A stretch of DNA of 64,000 bases, from the NCBI RefSeq assembly GCF_030817075.1, contig NZ_JAUSYU010000001.1, positions 1,612,001-1,676,000 of the forward strand, given 5' to 3'. The position numbers and the translations under genes are program-made. This document shows positions 38,618 to 50,496 of the stretch, in pieces. The first letter of the stretch is position 1. Every line of letters begins with the position of its first letter. This DNA is from Arthrobacter sp. V1I9 (lineage in GTDB: Bacteria > Actinomycetota > Actinomycetes > Actinomycetales > Micrococcaceae). Under the pieces are notes generated by a model. The model had not been told where the DNA came from and did no database searches. It saw nothing but the letters and a program-made list of their open reading frames with translations.

Positions 38618-39067
38618 TGGTGTGGCGTCCTTTTCATCCGGTGCTCCTTGCCTGATTGTAACGCCGGAGGCTGGAAGGACCGTCCAGAAGAGGGGAAGAA
38701 CCCATGGATTTCGCGCTGCCTCCGACGTGATTTAGCCCGGGTATGAGAGAATGAACATGGCTGGAAGCCGATCCACATTCGGACTCCGGTCCGGTGGCTT
38801 GTTCCCAAGACCGCCAATGACGAGCAGGGCAGGCATCGGTCTCACCGAGGCAGTCTCCCGCGACTCCATTGAGCGGCACCTGGTTGTGGCATGTAGAACA
38901 ACGGGTTTCAGAACATCCCGCCGGCCCCCACGGGCTGCCGCACCCCACTGCCGGTGCGAACCTGGGGGTATCCACTTGACTTCTGTCAACGCCTGCGGGT
39001 TTTGACAATATGTGCCCCAATGGGTGCCGGATGTGGCGGTACGTCAGGGGCAGGAGTGTTGCCACAT
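38618..39067 (+). other. Long leader or promoter region of the RNase E/G gene
   Basis: This 450-base gap has no convincing gene. It contains an inverted repeat TTGAC-TTCT-GTCAA (38976-38989) and a TTGACA at 39002-39007, plus several GC-rich hairpins (such as GCCGGTGCG/CGCACCCC-like complementarities around 38930-38960). In other bacteria rne has a long structured 5' UTR through which RNase E controls its own mRNA; this may be the same, but no conserved element is recognised. Confidence 0.45.
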
Positions 39068-42000
39068 ATGGATAATGAACAAGTTTCTGCCGTTAACGAC
39101 GAAGCAGCGGCCACGGAGGCCGACGCTGCCCCCAAGAAGGCCACGAGGACCCGCCGTAAGGCCGCTCCCAAGGCTGAGGCCTTGATCCCCGAAGCAGGCC
39201 TTCCCGGAGCCGGTACCGCAGCAGGCACCCCCGCCGACGTCGAGGCTTCCGCAGCCGGCGCTGCCGTAACCGGTGTTGCTGAAACCGGTGCAGTGGAAGC
39301 CGTCGCCCCGGAGGCCAAGGCTCCCGTCCGGCGGACCCGCGCCCGGAAGAAGGCTGAAACCGCTGTGCCCCTCCCGGCTTTCGCGGAAGATGCAGAGCCC
39401 GAAGCAGTGTCCGGCCTGGATGCCGCTGCCGGCGCCGGCGCTGATGCCAGTGCAGGTGCCGACGCTCCCGATCTCCCGGCCGCCGAGCCCGCTGCAGAAC
39501 CCGCCGTTGAGGCAGCCGAGACGAAGCCGGTCCGCCGCCGTCGGGTTGCCACCCGGAAGACCTCGGCACCGGCCGCCGCAGCGGAGCCTGCAACGGAACC
39601 CGCAGATCTCCAGGCAGCTCCTGTTGCGGCCGAAGCGGTTGAGGCAGCTGCCGTGCCCGCAGCAGCCACCCAGCCGGCATCGGTCGAGGCTGCTGCTGAA
39701 GAAGCTCCTACAGCAGAAGCCCCCACAGCAGAAGCTCCTACAGCAGATGCCCCGGCTGCAGAGGCGGCGCCGAAGGCGGAAGCCCCGCAGGCAGCAGCTT
39801 CCGGGGAGCAGGCACCGGCCGCGCCTTCCAGCCCCTTCGGCTCTCTGTTCATGGAACCCGCTTCCCCCACCTCCGTGCTGTTCCAGGCGCCGGACCTGAG
39901 CACGGTGGTGCGTCCGGTTCCCGCAGCCGTGGAAGTGGCGCCGGAGGACGACGCCGATGAGGACGATTCAGAGGACGCCAACGGCCGCCGCAAGCGCAGG
40001 GGCCGCGGCCGCCGCGGACGTAGCCGCATTGGTGAGCGTGAGGCCGGCGCCGGCCTCGAGGGCAGCGAAGATGCTGACGGCGATGCTTCCGACGACGCCG
40101 ACGAAGAGTCGGCCGGGCAGGTCGAAGACGGTGTAACGTCCCGCCGTCGCCGCCGCCGCCGCCGTGGCGACCAGGACCTCGAACTGACGGGCGGGGGAGA
40201 CGACGATCCGCCCAACACCGTCACCCGCGTCCGCGCCCCGCGTGCCGTGAGCGAACCGGCCGTCAGCAACCGCGTCACCAGCGTCAAGGGATCCACCCGC
40301 CTGGAGGCGAAGAAGCAGCGCCGGCGCGAGTCCCGTGACACCGGCCGCCGCCGCACCGTCATCACCGAGGCCGAGTTCCTGGCCCGCCGCGAGTCTGTCG
40401 ACCGGCAGATGATCGTGCGCCAGCGCGACGACAGAATCCAGATCGCCGTCCTCGAAGACGGCGTCCTGGCCGAGCATTTCGTGTCAAAGACCCAGCAGGA
40501 CTCGCTGATCGGCAACGTGTACCTGGGCAAGGTCCAGAACGTGCTGCCGTCCATGGAGGCCGCCTTCGTGGACATCGGACGCGGCCGCAACGCCGTCCTG
40601 TACGCCGGCGAAGTGAACTGGGATGCCGTGAACGTCGAGGGTAAACAGCGCCGCATCGAAAACGCGCTCAAGTCCGGCGATACCGTCCTGGTCCAGGTGA
40701 CCAAGGACCCCGTGGGACACAAGGGCGCCCGCCTGACCAGCCAGATCTCCCTGCCCGGCCGTTACCTGGTGTTCGTGCCCGGCGGCTCCATGACCGGCAT
40801 CTCCCGCAAGCTGCCCGACGTCGAACGCAACCGCCTCAAGCGCATCCTCAAGGACCGCCTGCCCGAGCAGGCCGGCGTCATCGTCCGCACCGCCGCCGAA
40901 GGCGCTTCCGAGGAAGAGCTGACGCACGACATCAACCGGCTGCGCGCCCAGTGGGAAGGCATCGAGAGCCAGTCGAAGTCCACGAAGATCCTCGCCCCGG
41001 AACTGCTTTACGGCGAACCGGACCTCACCATCAAGGTGGTCCGTGACGTCTTCAACGAGGACTTCTCCAAGCTGATCGTCTCGGGTGAGGAAGCCTGGGA
41101 CACCATCGAGGCGTACGTTACCTATGTGGCGCCGGACCTGGTGGGCCGCCTCGAGAAGTGGACAAAGGACCAGGACATCTTTGCTGCCTGGCGCATCGAC
41201 GAGCAGATCCACAAGGCCCTGGAGCGGAAGGTATTCCTGCCATCCGGCGGTTCGCTGGTGATCGACCGCACCGAAGCCATGACCGTGGTGGACGTCAACA
41301 CCGGCAAGTTCACCGGCAGCGGCGGCAACCTCGAAGAGACGGTGACCAAAAACAACCTTGAAGCTGCGGAAGAAGTGGTCCGCCAGCTCCGCCTGCGCGA
41401 TATCGGCGGCATCATCGTCATCGACTTCATTGACATGGTCCTCGAATCCAACCGTGACCTCGTTCTCCGCCGCATGGTGGAGTGCCTGGGACGCGACCGC
41501 ACCAAACACCAGGTTGCCGAAGTGACGTCCCTCGGCCTGGTGCAGATGACGCGCAAGCGGATGGGCACCGGGCTGCTGGAAGTATTCGGCGAGCAGTGCG
41601 AAACGTGCGCCGGCCGCGGCATTGTCACCCACGACGACCCCGTGGAGCACCGGCGGGCCAACATCGTGGCGGCTGAGCACCACGTCCAGCGGTCAGACAG
41701 CCGTCCCGAAGCCCGCAGCGAAAGCCACCGCAACGAGGCCCCGCGCATCGACAGCAGCCAGCCGGGCGTACGTCCGGACCGCAAACGGCGGCGGGGCCGC
41801 GGCGGCCAGCAGCCGGACATTGCCCCGGCAGTTGCCGTGCACGTCCACACGGTCCAGCCCGACCCCACGGACGCTGAGCGGCACGCCAAGGCGGAGGCTA
41901 CCCGGTTGGCCCTCGCCAACATCGCCGCCGCAGCACATGCAGCCCACCTGCACGACGACGAAGTGGCGGCAGCCAGGCAGGCGGCTGCGGAGCAGCCAGC

Positions 42001-42568
42001 CCCTGCAGTGGACGCTGCAAGGCGCGACGACGATACGCGTCCGGCTGCCGTGCTCACCTTCGGCGGTGAGAAGGTGGTGTTGCCCTTCGTTGAGCACGCT
42101 GAAGAGCAGCAGCCGAAACCGGCTCTGACCCTGGACCGGCTCGCTGAAGCCTTCGCCCACCTCGGCCAGCCGGCGAGAGCGGAAGCGCAGCCCGAGCAGG
42201 CAGAACCGGAGGAGAAGCCGGCGGAGCGCGGGGAACCGGTCCAGCCCGCACAGGTGCCGGTTGCTTCAGCCGCTGCTGCAGCACCCGCCAAGGACTACAC
42301 CGACCACACTCTGGAGCAGTCCCGGCAGCGCCGGCCGCGGCGCAACCGCAGTGCCAGCCGTGCCCAGGGAGCTGCCAACGAAACCACAGTGCAGCACCAT
42401 GAAAGCGTGGCGGCGGCCAGCACAGGGCATACGCACGAGGCAAAGGCCCCGGCGCCGGCCGGTACCGCGGACTCCAGTGGAGGAAGCGCAGGCACCGAAA
42501 AACCGGCAGCAAAGCCGGCCGATGCGCCCATCATCCTGGGCGTAGGGGTGCCTGCCTCGGAGCTCTAG
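39068..42568 (+). CDS. rne: Ribonuclease E/G
   Basis: This 1166-residue endoribonuclease is central to mRNA decay and rRNA processing. The catalytic core occupies about residues 440-870: an S1 domain (GNVYLGKVQNVLPSMEAAFV), the 5'-sensor and RNase H-like region, and DNase I-like Asp residues in VVDVNTGKFTG and VIDFIDM near residues 742 and 785. The zinc-link cysteines are in CETCAGRG near residue 845. About 400 Ala/Glu/Pro-rich residues precede the core, including APTAEAPTAEAPTADAP near residue 213, then basic clusters; another disordered arm follows. This two-armed form is typical of actinobacteria. The ATG at 39068 follows AGGAG at 12 bases. Confidence 0.93.
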   Translation: MDNEQVSAVNDEAAATEADAAPKKATRTRRKAAPKAEALIPEAGLPGAGTAAGTPADVEASAAGAAVTGVAETGAVEAVAPEAKAPVRRTRARKKAETAVPLPAFAEDAEPEAVSGLDAAAGAGADASAGADAPDLPAAEPAAEPAVEAAETKPVRRRRVATRKTSAPAAAAEPATEPADLQAAPVAAEAVEAAAVPAAATQPASVEAAAEEAPTAEAPTAEAPTADAPAAEAAPKAEAPQAAASGEQAPAAPSSPFGSLFMEPASPTSVLFQAPDLSTVVRPVPAAVEVAPEDDADEDDSEDANGRRKRRGRGRRGRSRIGEREAGAGLEGSEDADGDASDDADEESAGQVEDGVTSRRRRRRRRGDQDLELTGGGDDDPPNTVTRVRAPRAVSEPAVSNRVTSVKGSTRLEAKKQRRRESRDTGRRRTVITEAEFLARRESVDRQMIVRQRDDRIQIAVLEDGVLAEHFVSKTQQDSLIGNVYLGKVQNVLPSMEAAFVDIGRGRNAVLYAGEVNWDAVNVEGKQRRIENALKSGDTVLVQVTKDPVGHKGARLTSQISLPGRYLVFVPGGSMTGISRKLPDVERNRLKRILKDRLPEQAGVIVRTAAEGASEEELTHDINRLRAQWEGIESQSKSTKILAPELLYGEPDLTIKVVRDVFNEDFSKLIVSGEEAWDTIEAYVTYVAPDLVGRLEKWTKDQDIFAAWRIDEQIHKALERKVFLPSGGSLVIDRTEAMTVVDVNTGKFTGSGGNLEETVTKNNLEAAEEVVRQLRLRDIGGIIVIDFIDMVLESNRDLVLRRMVECLGRDRTKHQVAEVTSLGLVQMTRKRMGTGLLEVFGEQCETCAGRGIVTHDDPVEHRRANIVAAEHHVQRSDSRPEARSESHRNEAPRIDSSQPGVRPDRKRRRGRGGQQPDIAPAVAVHVHTVQPDPTDAERHAKAEATRLALANIAAAAHAAHLHDDEVAAARQAAAEQPAPAVDAARRDDDTRPAAVLTFGGEKVVLPFVEHAEEQQPKPALTLDRLAEAFAHLGQPARAEAQPEQAEPEEKPAERGEPVQPAQVPVASAAAAAPAKDYTDHTLEQSRQRRPRRNRSASRAQGAANETTVQHHESVAAASTGHTHEAKAPAPAGTADSSGGSAGTEKPAAKPADAPIILGVGVPASEL

Positions 42569-42582
42569 GAGCCACCAGTACG

Positions 42583-42622
42583 GAATGCCCGGTCAGCCAC
42601 AGCAGTGGCCGGCCGGGCATCC
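42583..42622 (+). terminator. Hairpin after rne
   Basis: An 8-bp GC-rich outer stem (42585-42592 with 42613-42620) continues into a 5-bp inner stem with AGCA loop. The T-run is absent, so terminator function is likely but not certain. Confidence 0.5.
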
Positions 42623-42738
42623 TGCGTTAACTCCAGTAGATGAAGTGCAGTCTCGGCCTAAGCAGGGAACGAAGAGCAGGTGCCGGTCGCAATGTGTCAC
42701 CTTCGGACTGCGCCTGGCAAAAAAGCTAGGCTGGGGAA

Positions 42739-42818
42739 ACGACACGGGGTGCCGCGCAGAGAGCCGGCTGAGATCCACACCCGTTGAACCTGTCCGGTTA
42801 GCACCGGCGAAGGGATGT
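42739..42818 (+). promoter_or_regulatory. TPP riboswitch (THI element)
   Basis: The conserved core is complete: CGGGGTGCC at the 5' side, GGCTGAGA, ACCCGTTGAACCTG, and GGTTAGCACCGGCG followed by AAGGGATG. It binds thiamine pyrophosphate and turns off the ThiD-TenA gene when thiamine is ample. The ribosome-binding sequence GAAGGGA lies inside the last conserved segment, so ligand binding should hide it directly and block translation. Confidence 0.95.
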
Positions 42819-42821
42819 CTC

Positions 42822-44363
42822 TTGTCTGCGACTCTTGTAATGCCCACTGCCTCCCCGGCAACCTTCACTGCGGCACCAACAACACCAGGCCGGCAAATAC
42901 CACGGGTCCTCTCCATCGCCGGCTCCGATCCTTCCGGCGGCGCCGGCATCCAGGCCGACCTGAAGAGCATCGCAGCGCTCGGAGGCTACGGGATGGCTGC
43001 CATTACTGCCCTCACCGCCCAGAACACGCACGGTGTCCGGTCCGTTCACGTGCCCCCTGCCGCGTTCCTGGTTGAGCAGCTGGATGCCATCAGTGACGAC
43101 ATCGGCATAGATGCCGTGAAAATCGGGATGCTGGGCAACGCCGAGGTGATCGAGGCGGTGGGGGCGTGGGTCCGGAAGGTGCGTCCCGCCGTCGTGGTCC
43201 TGGACCCGGTGATGGTTGCCACCAGTGGTGACCGCCTCCTGCAGGAGTCCGCGGAAGCGGCACTGCGCGCGCTCCTGCCGCTTGCCCACCTCATTACCCC
43301 CAACCTGGCGGAGCTCGCCATGCTCGTTGGCGGGGATCTGCAGGACAGTTGGGCCGGGGCAGTGGAACAGGGCCGCGCCCTCGCCGCTGCCACGGGCGCA
43401 ACAGTGCTGGTCAAGGGCGGCCACCTGGAGGGCAACGAGTGCCCCGATGCGCTGGTCAGCACCACCGGCCTGCTCTCCAATGAAGTGGTGGTGGTGCAGG
43501 GGGAGCGGCTGGAAACCCGGAACAGCCACGGCACCGGCTGTTCGCTCTCGTCCGCAATGGCAACCGCCCAGGCGCGGCTGGGGAACTGGGAAGCGTCCCT
43601 CCGGGAGGTCAAGCCCTGGCTCGCCGGCGCTCTTGAGGCATCCGAAGCGCTGGAGGTGGGAACGGGCAGCGGGCCCGTGCACCACTTCCATCACCTCCGG
43701 CCGCAGCCTTCCAAAGGGAGCTTCGCGGCACAACTCCGGGGCGAAGCGCAGCAGTACCTGGATGACATCCATGCCTTGGACTTCATCCGCAACCTGGCTT
43801 CAGGCAGGTTGGAGGAGCATAAGTTTGCGTATTACCTTGCACAGGACGCCATCTACCTCAACGGCTATTCGCGCGTACTGGCCAGGGCGAGTGCGCTTGC
43901 ACCCACCGAGGCAGAACAGCTCTTCTGGGCGGCCTCAGCAGGGCAGTGCCTCGAGGTCGAGTCGGAGCTCCACCGCTCGTGGCTGGCCACGCGGAAGGTC
44001 CGGCCCCGGCTGGGCCCGGTGACCAAGTCCTACGTGGACCACCTGACCGCGGCATCGGCGTCGGGCAGCTACGCGGTTCTGGCGGCGGCCGTCCTGCCCT
44101 GCTTCTGGCTCTACGCGGAGGTGGGGGCAACGCTGCACGCCCAGTTCGTTGCCGCCGGCGAACCTCCGGCGCACCCTTATGCCAACTGGCTGCGCACCTA
44201 CGCCGACGAAGACTTCGCAGCTGCCACCCGGAGGGCCGTAGCAATAGTGGATGAAGCGGGGCGCAAGGCCTCCGCCGCGGACCGGTTGGCCATGGTCACG
44301 GCCTTCAAGCAGTCCTGCCGGCTGGAGGTGGACTTCTTCGACGCGCCGCGCCTCCACTCCTGA
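42822..44363 (+). CDS. thiD: ThiD-TenA fusion: HMP-P kinase with thiaminase II domain
   Basis: The N-terminal part (about residues 28-290) is hydroxymethylpyrimidine (phosphate) kinase, with VLSIAGSDPSGGAGIQADLK and the active-site SHGTGCSLSSA. The C-terminal part (about 305-513) is TenA thiaminase II, with active-site Cys in VLPCFWLYAEVG and the segment AASAGQCLEVESELH; it salvages aminopyrimidine from damaged thiamine for the kinase. The TTG at 42822 is preferred as start because GAAGGGA of the riboswitch precedes it by seven bases; the ATG at 42840 has no ribosome-binding site. Either gives a full-length fusion (513 or 507 residues). Confidence 0.93.
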   Translation: MSATLVMPTASPATFTAAPTTPGRQIPRVLSIAGSDPSGGAGIQADLKSIAALGGYGMAAITALTAQNTHGVRSVHVPPAAFLVEQLDAISDDIGIDAVKIGMLGNAEVIEAVGAWVRKVRPAVVVLDPVMVATSGDRLLQESAEAALRALLPLAHLITPNLAELAMLVGGDLQDSWAGAVEQGRALAAATGATVLVKGGHLEGNECPDALVSTTGLLSNEVVVVQGERLETRNSHGTGCSLSSAMATAQARLGNWEASLREVKPWLAGALEASEALEVGTGSGPVHHFHHLRPQPSKGSFAAQLRGEAQQYLDDIHALDFIRNLASGRLEEHKFAYYLAQDAIYLNGYSRVLARASALAPTEAEQLFWAASAGQCLEVESELHRSWLATRKVRPRLGPVTKSYVDHLTAASASGSYAVLAAAVLPCFWLYAEVGATLHAQFVAAGEPPAHPYANWLRTYADEDFAAATRRAVAIVDEAGRKASAADRLAMVTAFKQSCRLEVDFFDAPRLHS

Positions 44364-44465
44364 CCACTCGCGAGCGGGTTGGCCGGTACTATGGTGGGGC
44401 ATGGTGCGGACGCCGGAGTTGAACTGTGGTAACTATCACAGACAATCGGCCGGGACCAGCCTCAT

Positions 44466-44495
44466 TTGCGGCCGGAGACAAAATTAGCGTATTCT
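44466..44495 (+). promoter_or_regulatory. Likely rplU-rpmA promoter
   Basis: TTGCGG (44466-44471) and TATTCT (44490-44495) are 18 bases apart in an AT-rich patch. The resulting leader of about 120 bases is long enough to fold, but no known ribosomal leader was recognised. Confidence 0.45.
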
Positions 44496-44625
44496 GGATC
44501 TTCGGTGCTTACGCCAACACTTGGGTTATGACCCCACGGCGTTGAGGCACAGCGAGAAACCAGGCTTTCATGGCCGGTTCCGCACGCAAATTTTGTAATA
44601 AACGTCGAGAGAAGTGAGTTCCCAA

Positions 44626-44934
44626 GTGGTGTACGCGATTGTCCGCGCAGGCGGCCGGCAAGAGAAGGTTTCCGTTGGAGACTTCGTTACCCTGAACCGC
44701 GTCGCCGGTGGAGCTGGCAGCACCATTCAGCTGCCCGCGCTGCTCCTGGTTGATGGTGACAAGGTCACCACCGCCGCTGCTGACCTGGCCAAGGTAACTG
44801 TTACGGCTGAGATCCTGAACGACCTCCGTGGTCCGAAGATTGTGATCCAGAAGTTCAAGAACAAGACCGGCTACAAGAAGCGCCAGGGTCACCGCCAGGA
44901 ACTGACCAAGGTCAAGATCACTGGTATCCAGTAA
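44626..44934 (+). CDS. rplU: 50S ribosomal protein L21
   Basis: L21 binds 23S rRNA domain IV/V regions in the large subunit. The 102-residue protein starts with [20 protein letters not shown] and ends in the basic [16 protein letters not shown] region that binds rRNA. The GTG at 44626 is chosen to fit the family N-terminus; an in-frame GTG four codons upstream is the alternative. rpmA follows after 59 bases, then obgE: the standard rplU-rpmA-obg order. Confidence 0.95.
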   Translation: MVYAIVRAGGRQEKVSVGDFVTLNRVAGGAGSTIQLPALLLVDGDKVTTAAADLAKVTVTAEILNDLRGPKIVIQKFKNKTGYKKRQGHRQELTKVKITGIQ

Positions 44935-44993
44935 CCTTCGTTACTGTTCAGGTTTTTCAGCAGATCCCCAGAATTTAGAGGCAGGCATTTCAA

Positions 44994-45257
44994 ATGGCAC
45001 ATAAAAAGGGCGCGAGCTCCACTCGCAACGGTCGTGATTCCAACGCTCAGTACCTCGGCGTAAAGCGCTTCGGCGGCCAGGTTGTTTCCGCAGGCGAGAT
45101 CATCGTCCGCCAGCGCGGCACCCACTTCCACCCGGGCGCCGGCGTTGGCCGTGGCGGCGACGACACCCTGTTCGCACTGACCCCGGGAGCCGTTGAATTC
45201 GGAACCCGCCGCGGTCGTCGCGTGGTCAACATCGTTGCTGCTGCAGCTGCAGAGTAA
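44994..45257 (+). CDS. rpmA: 50S ribosomal protein L27
   Basis: L27 reaches into the peptidyl-transferase centre. The 87-residue protein has the conserved [21 protein letters not shown]-terminus directly after the Met, so no cleaved extension of the Firmicutes type is present. [20 protein letters not shown] follows. It is co-transcribed with rplU. Confidence 0.97.
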   Translation: MAHKKGASSTRNGRDSNAQYLGVKRFGGQVVSAGEIIVRQRGTHFHPGAGVGRGGDDTLFALTPGAVEFGTRRGRRVVNIVAAAAAE

Positions 45258-45313
45258 CAACTAGTTCTGAAGCGGTGGAGCGGGCCAGATGGTCCGCTCC
45301 ACTGTTCTTTTAA

Positions 45314-48104
<2,791 letters not shown>

Positions 48105-48130
48105 GCTCCGGGCTCGCCTAAACTTGGAAC

Positions 48131-49510
48131 ATGACTGAGGCCCTGATCCACACGACCGCCGAAAACTCCGGAGATACCGCTGCGCCTGCCGGCGCGCCGA
48201 CCGTTGAGTCCCCTGCGTCTCCGGTTTCGGCTGAGGTTCAGCTTTCGTCCGGGGACGTCGAAGCAGCAGTCCACGCCATCGCTGACCGATCCCGCCACGC
48301 CGCGCGCCGGCTGGCCATGGCGAACCGTGCCTGGAAGGACCGCGCGCTCCGGGCCGTAGGCGCCGCCCTGCAGGAGAGCACCGCTGCCATCCTGTCCGCA
48401 AACGCGAAGGACGTGGCAGCAGGAAAAGCCAACGGCACCTCCGCCGCCATGCTGGACCGGCTCACACTGACTGAAGCCCGGATCGCAGGGCTCGTGGCCG
48501 CACTCGAGAACCTCGCCGGCCTGCCCGATCCGGTGGGCAATGTGGTCCGCGGACAAACCCTCCCCAACGGTTTGCGCCTACGGCAGGTCAACGTACCCAT
48601 GGGCGTTGTGGCTGCCATTTATGAGGCACGCCCGAATGTCACCGTGGACATCGCCGGGCTGGCCCTCAAGAGCGGCAACGCCGTAATCCTGCGTGGAGGA
48701 AGTGCTGCGGAGGCCACCAACAAGGTCTTGGTGCGGCTGTTGCGCGAGGCACTCGAATCCGTCGGCCTGCCCGCCGACGCCGTCCAGACAGTTGACCAGT
48801 ACGGCCGCGCCGGGGCCAACGTCCTGATGCGCGCCCGCGGCAGGGTGGACGTACTGATTCCCCGCGGCGGCCGTGAGCTGATCCAGACCGTCGTGACCAA
48901 CTCCGCCGTACCGGTCATTGAGACGGGGGAGGGGAACGTGCATATCTTCATTGACGAGTCCGCCAATGAAGACATGGCCGTGGAGATCCTCCTCAATGCC
49001 AAGACGCAGCGGCCCAGCGTGTGCAATACCGTGGAAACCCTGCTGGTCCACTCCGCCTCAACGGTATTGCCCGCCGTTGCCGCCGCCCTAAGCAAGGCCG
49101 GAGTCCGGCTGCACGCCGACGAACGTGTCCGCGCGGCCCTTCCCGCATCAATCCAGTCGGAACCGGCCACCGACGAGGACTGGGGCACCGAGTACATGGA
49201 CCTTGACCTTGCTGTTGCCATGGTGGACAGCCTGGACGAGGCCGTCAAGCACATCCGCACCTGGTCAACGGGGCACACCGAGGCGATCCTCACCAACGAC
49301 CTCTCCAACGCCGAGCGGTTCATTGCCGAAGTGGATTCCGCCGCCGTCATCGTCAACGCCTCCACCAGGTTCACCGACGGCGGGGAACTTGGCCTGGGCG
49401 CGGAGGTGGGAATCTCCACCCAGAAGCTGCACGCGCGGGGTCCAATGGGCCTGACTGAACTCACTACCACCAAGTGGATCGTGCAGGGCGAGGGCCAGGT
49501 CCGCGGGTAG
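48131..49510 (+). CDS. proA: Glutamate-5-semialdehyde dehydrogenase (gamma-glutamyl phosphate reductase)
   Basis: ProA reduces gamma-glutamyl phosphate with NADPH to glutamate semialdehyde. The 459-residue protein has the ALDH-type fold: [34 protein letters not shown], catalytic Cys298 in [15 protein letters not shown] and [20 protein letters not shown] near the end. An Ala/Thr/Pro-rich N-terminal extension of about 40 residues before the core is typical for Arthrobacter. It follows proB directly. Confidence 0.96.
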   Translation: MTEALIHTTAENSGDTAAPAGAPTVESPASPVSAEVQLSSGDVEAAVHAIADRSRHAARRLAMANRAWKDRALRAVGAALQESTAAILSANAKDVAAGKANGTSAAMLDRLTLTEARIAGLVAALENLAGLPDPVGNVVRGQTLPNGLRLRQVNVPMGVVAAIYEARPNVTVDIAGLALKSGNAVILRGGSAAEATNKVLVRLLREALESVGLPADAVQTVDQYGRAGANVLMRARGRVDVLIPRGGRELIQTVVTNSAVPVIETGEGNVHIFIDESANEDMAVEILLNAKTQRPSVCNTVETLLVHSASTVLPAVAAALSKAGVRLHADERVRAALPASIQSEPATDEDWGTEYMDLDLAVAMVDSLDEAVKHIRTWSTGHTEAILTNDLSNAERFIAEVDSAAVIVNASTRFTDGGELGLGAEVGISTQKLHARGPMGLTELTTTKWIVQGEGQVRG

Positions 49511-49588
49511 CAACGCGGTAACATAGACCAGAAGTCAGAAACGGCGGAGCTTTCCGCTGCCACAATCGTTTGAACCCAAGGGGAGAAA

Positions 49589-49819
49589 ATGCTGTTCCAG
49601 CAGATTGCCACGACCATCGCCGAAGGCGAAGAACACGAACTCGCCCCGCTGTGGGCTGAGCCGTGGGTCTTCGGAGTGGTCATCTTCGCCATCCTGCTGG
49701 TGATGATGTTCATCACGCTGTCCTACTCGAACCTTGGCAAGCGCCACGCTGCCACGGAGGAGCACGCGGATCCGCACCGCCAGCACCCCAACAAGCACGA
49801 TCACGGGCAGGGCCACTAA
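49589..49819 (+). CDS. Small membrane protein with His-rich tail
   Basis: This 76-residue protein has one membrane segment ([19 protein letters not shown], residues about 28-46) and a polar C-terminus rich in His and Asp ([18 protein letters not shown]) that could bind metal ions. It starts at ATG 49589 after AAGGGGAG, a strong ribosome-binding site. The position between proA and nadD is conserved in Micrococcaceae as far as I recall. Function unknown. Confidence 0.8.
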   Translation: MLFQQIATTIAEGEEHELAPLWAEPWVFGVVIFAILLVMMFITLSYSNLGKRHAATEEHADPHRQHPNKHDHGQGH

Positions 49820-49820
49820 C

Positions 49821-50489
49821 ATTTCCCGCGTTCTTCACCACAACGGAGCGAACGGCAGGCTGCGCCTGGGCGTCATGGGCGGGACGTTTGACCCCATCCA
49901 CCATGGCCACCTGGTGGCAGCCAGCGAAGTGGCGGCCGAGTTCGACCTGGACGAAGTGGTTTTTGTCCCCACCGGCCAGCCCTGGCAGAAGTCCCATAAA
50001 CAGGTCAGCGAACCCGAGCACCGCTACCTCATGACTGTCATCGCCACGGCCTCCAACCCGCGGTTCACGGTCAGCAGGGTGGACGTTGACCGTCCCGGGC
50101 CCACCTACACCATCGACACCTTGCGTGACCTTCGGGCCCAGCGCCCGGACGCGGATCTTTTCTTCATCACCGGCGCCGACGCACTGGCGCAGATCCTGTC
50201 GTGGAAGGACATCGACGAGTTGTGGTCACTGGCCCACTTCGTAGGAGTGACCAGGCCGGGGCACGTACTGGATGGTATGGGCCGGAAGGACGTCAGCCTC
50301 CTTGAGGTGCCCGCCATGGCCATCTCGTCGACGGACTGCCGTTCACGGGTGGCCGCGAACAACCCTGTGTGGTACCTCGTGCCGGACGGGGTGGTCCAGT
50401 ACATCGCGAAGTACGGCCTGTACCTGGACGCCCCGGCGGCTGCCAATGCTCCAACCTCCGAAGCAAGCGAACCAGCCAGCACTGAATGA
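49821..50489 (+). CDS. nadD: Nicotinate-nucleotide adenylyltransferase
   Basis: NadD adenylylates nicotinate mononucleotide in NAD synthesis. The nucleotidyltransferase motif [15 protein letters not shown] and the ISSTxxR-like SSTDCRSR are intact. The start is unclear. The ATG at 49875 would remove the first beta strand (RLRLGV) before the motif. The only upstream ATG in frame (49734) lies deep in the preceding gene. An ATT at 49821, one base after the preceding stop and eight bases after GGGCAGGG, gives a 222-residue protein of normal length and is used here as the best guess. Confidence 0.88.
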   Translation: MSRVLHHNGANGRLRLGVMGGTFDPIHHGHLVAASEVAAEFDLDEVVFVPTGQPWQKSHKQVSEPEHRYLMTVIATASNPRFTVSRVDVDRPGPTYTIDTLRDLRAQRPDADLFFITGADALAQILSWKDIDELWSLAHFVGVTRPGHVLDGMGRKDVSLLEVPAMAISSTDCRSRVAANNPVWYLVPDGVVQYIAKYGLYLDAPAAANAPTSEASEPASTE

Positions 50490-50496
50490 GTTCTCT

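Noticed and set aside
44496..44625. L21 leader RNA
   Set aside because: The leader is long enough, but no match to a known ribosomal leader motif was recognised.
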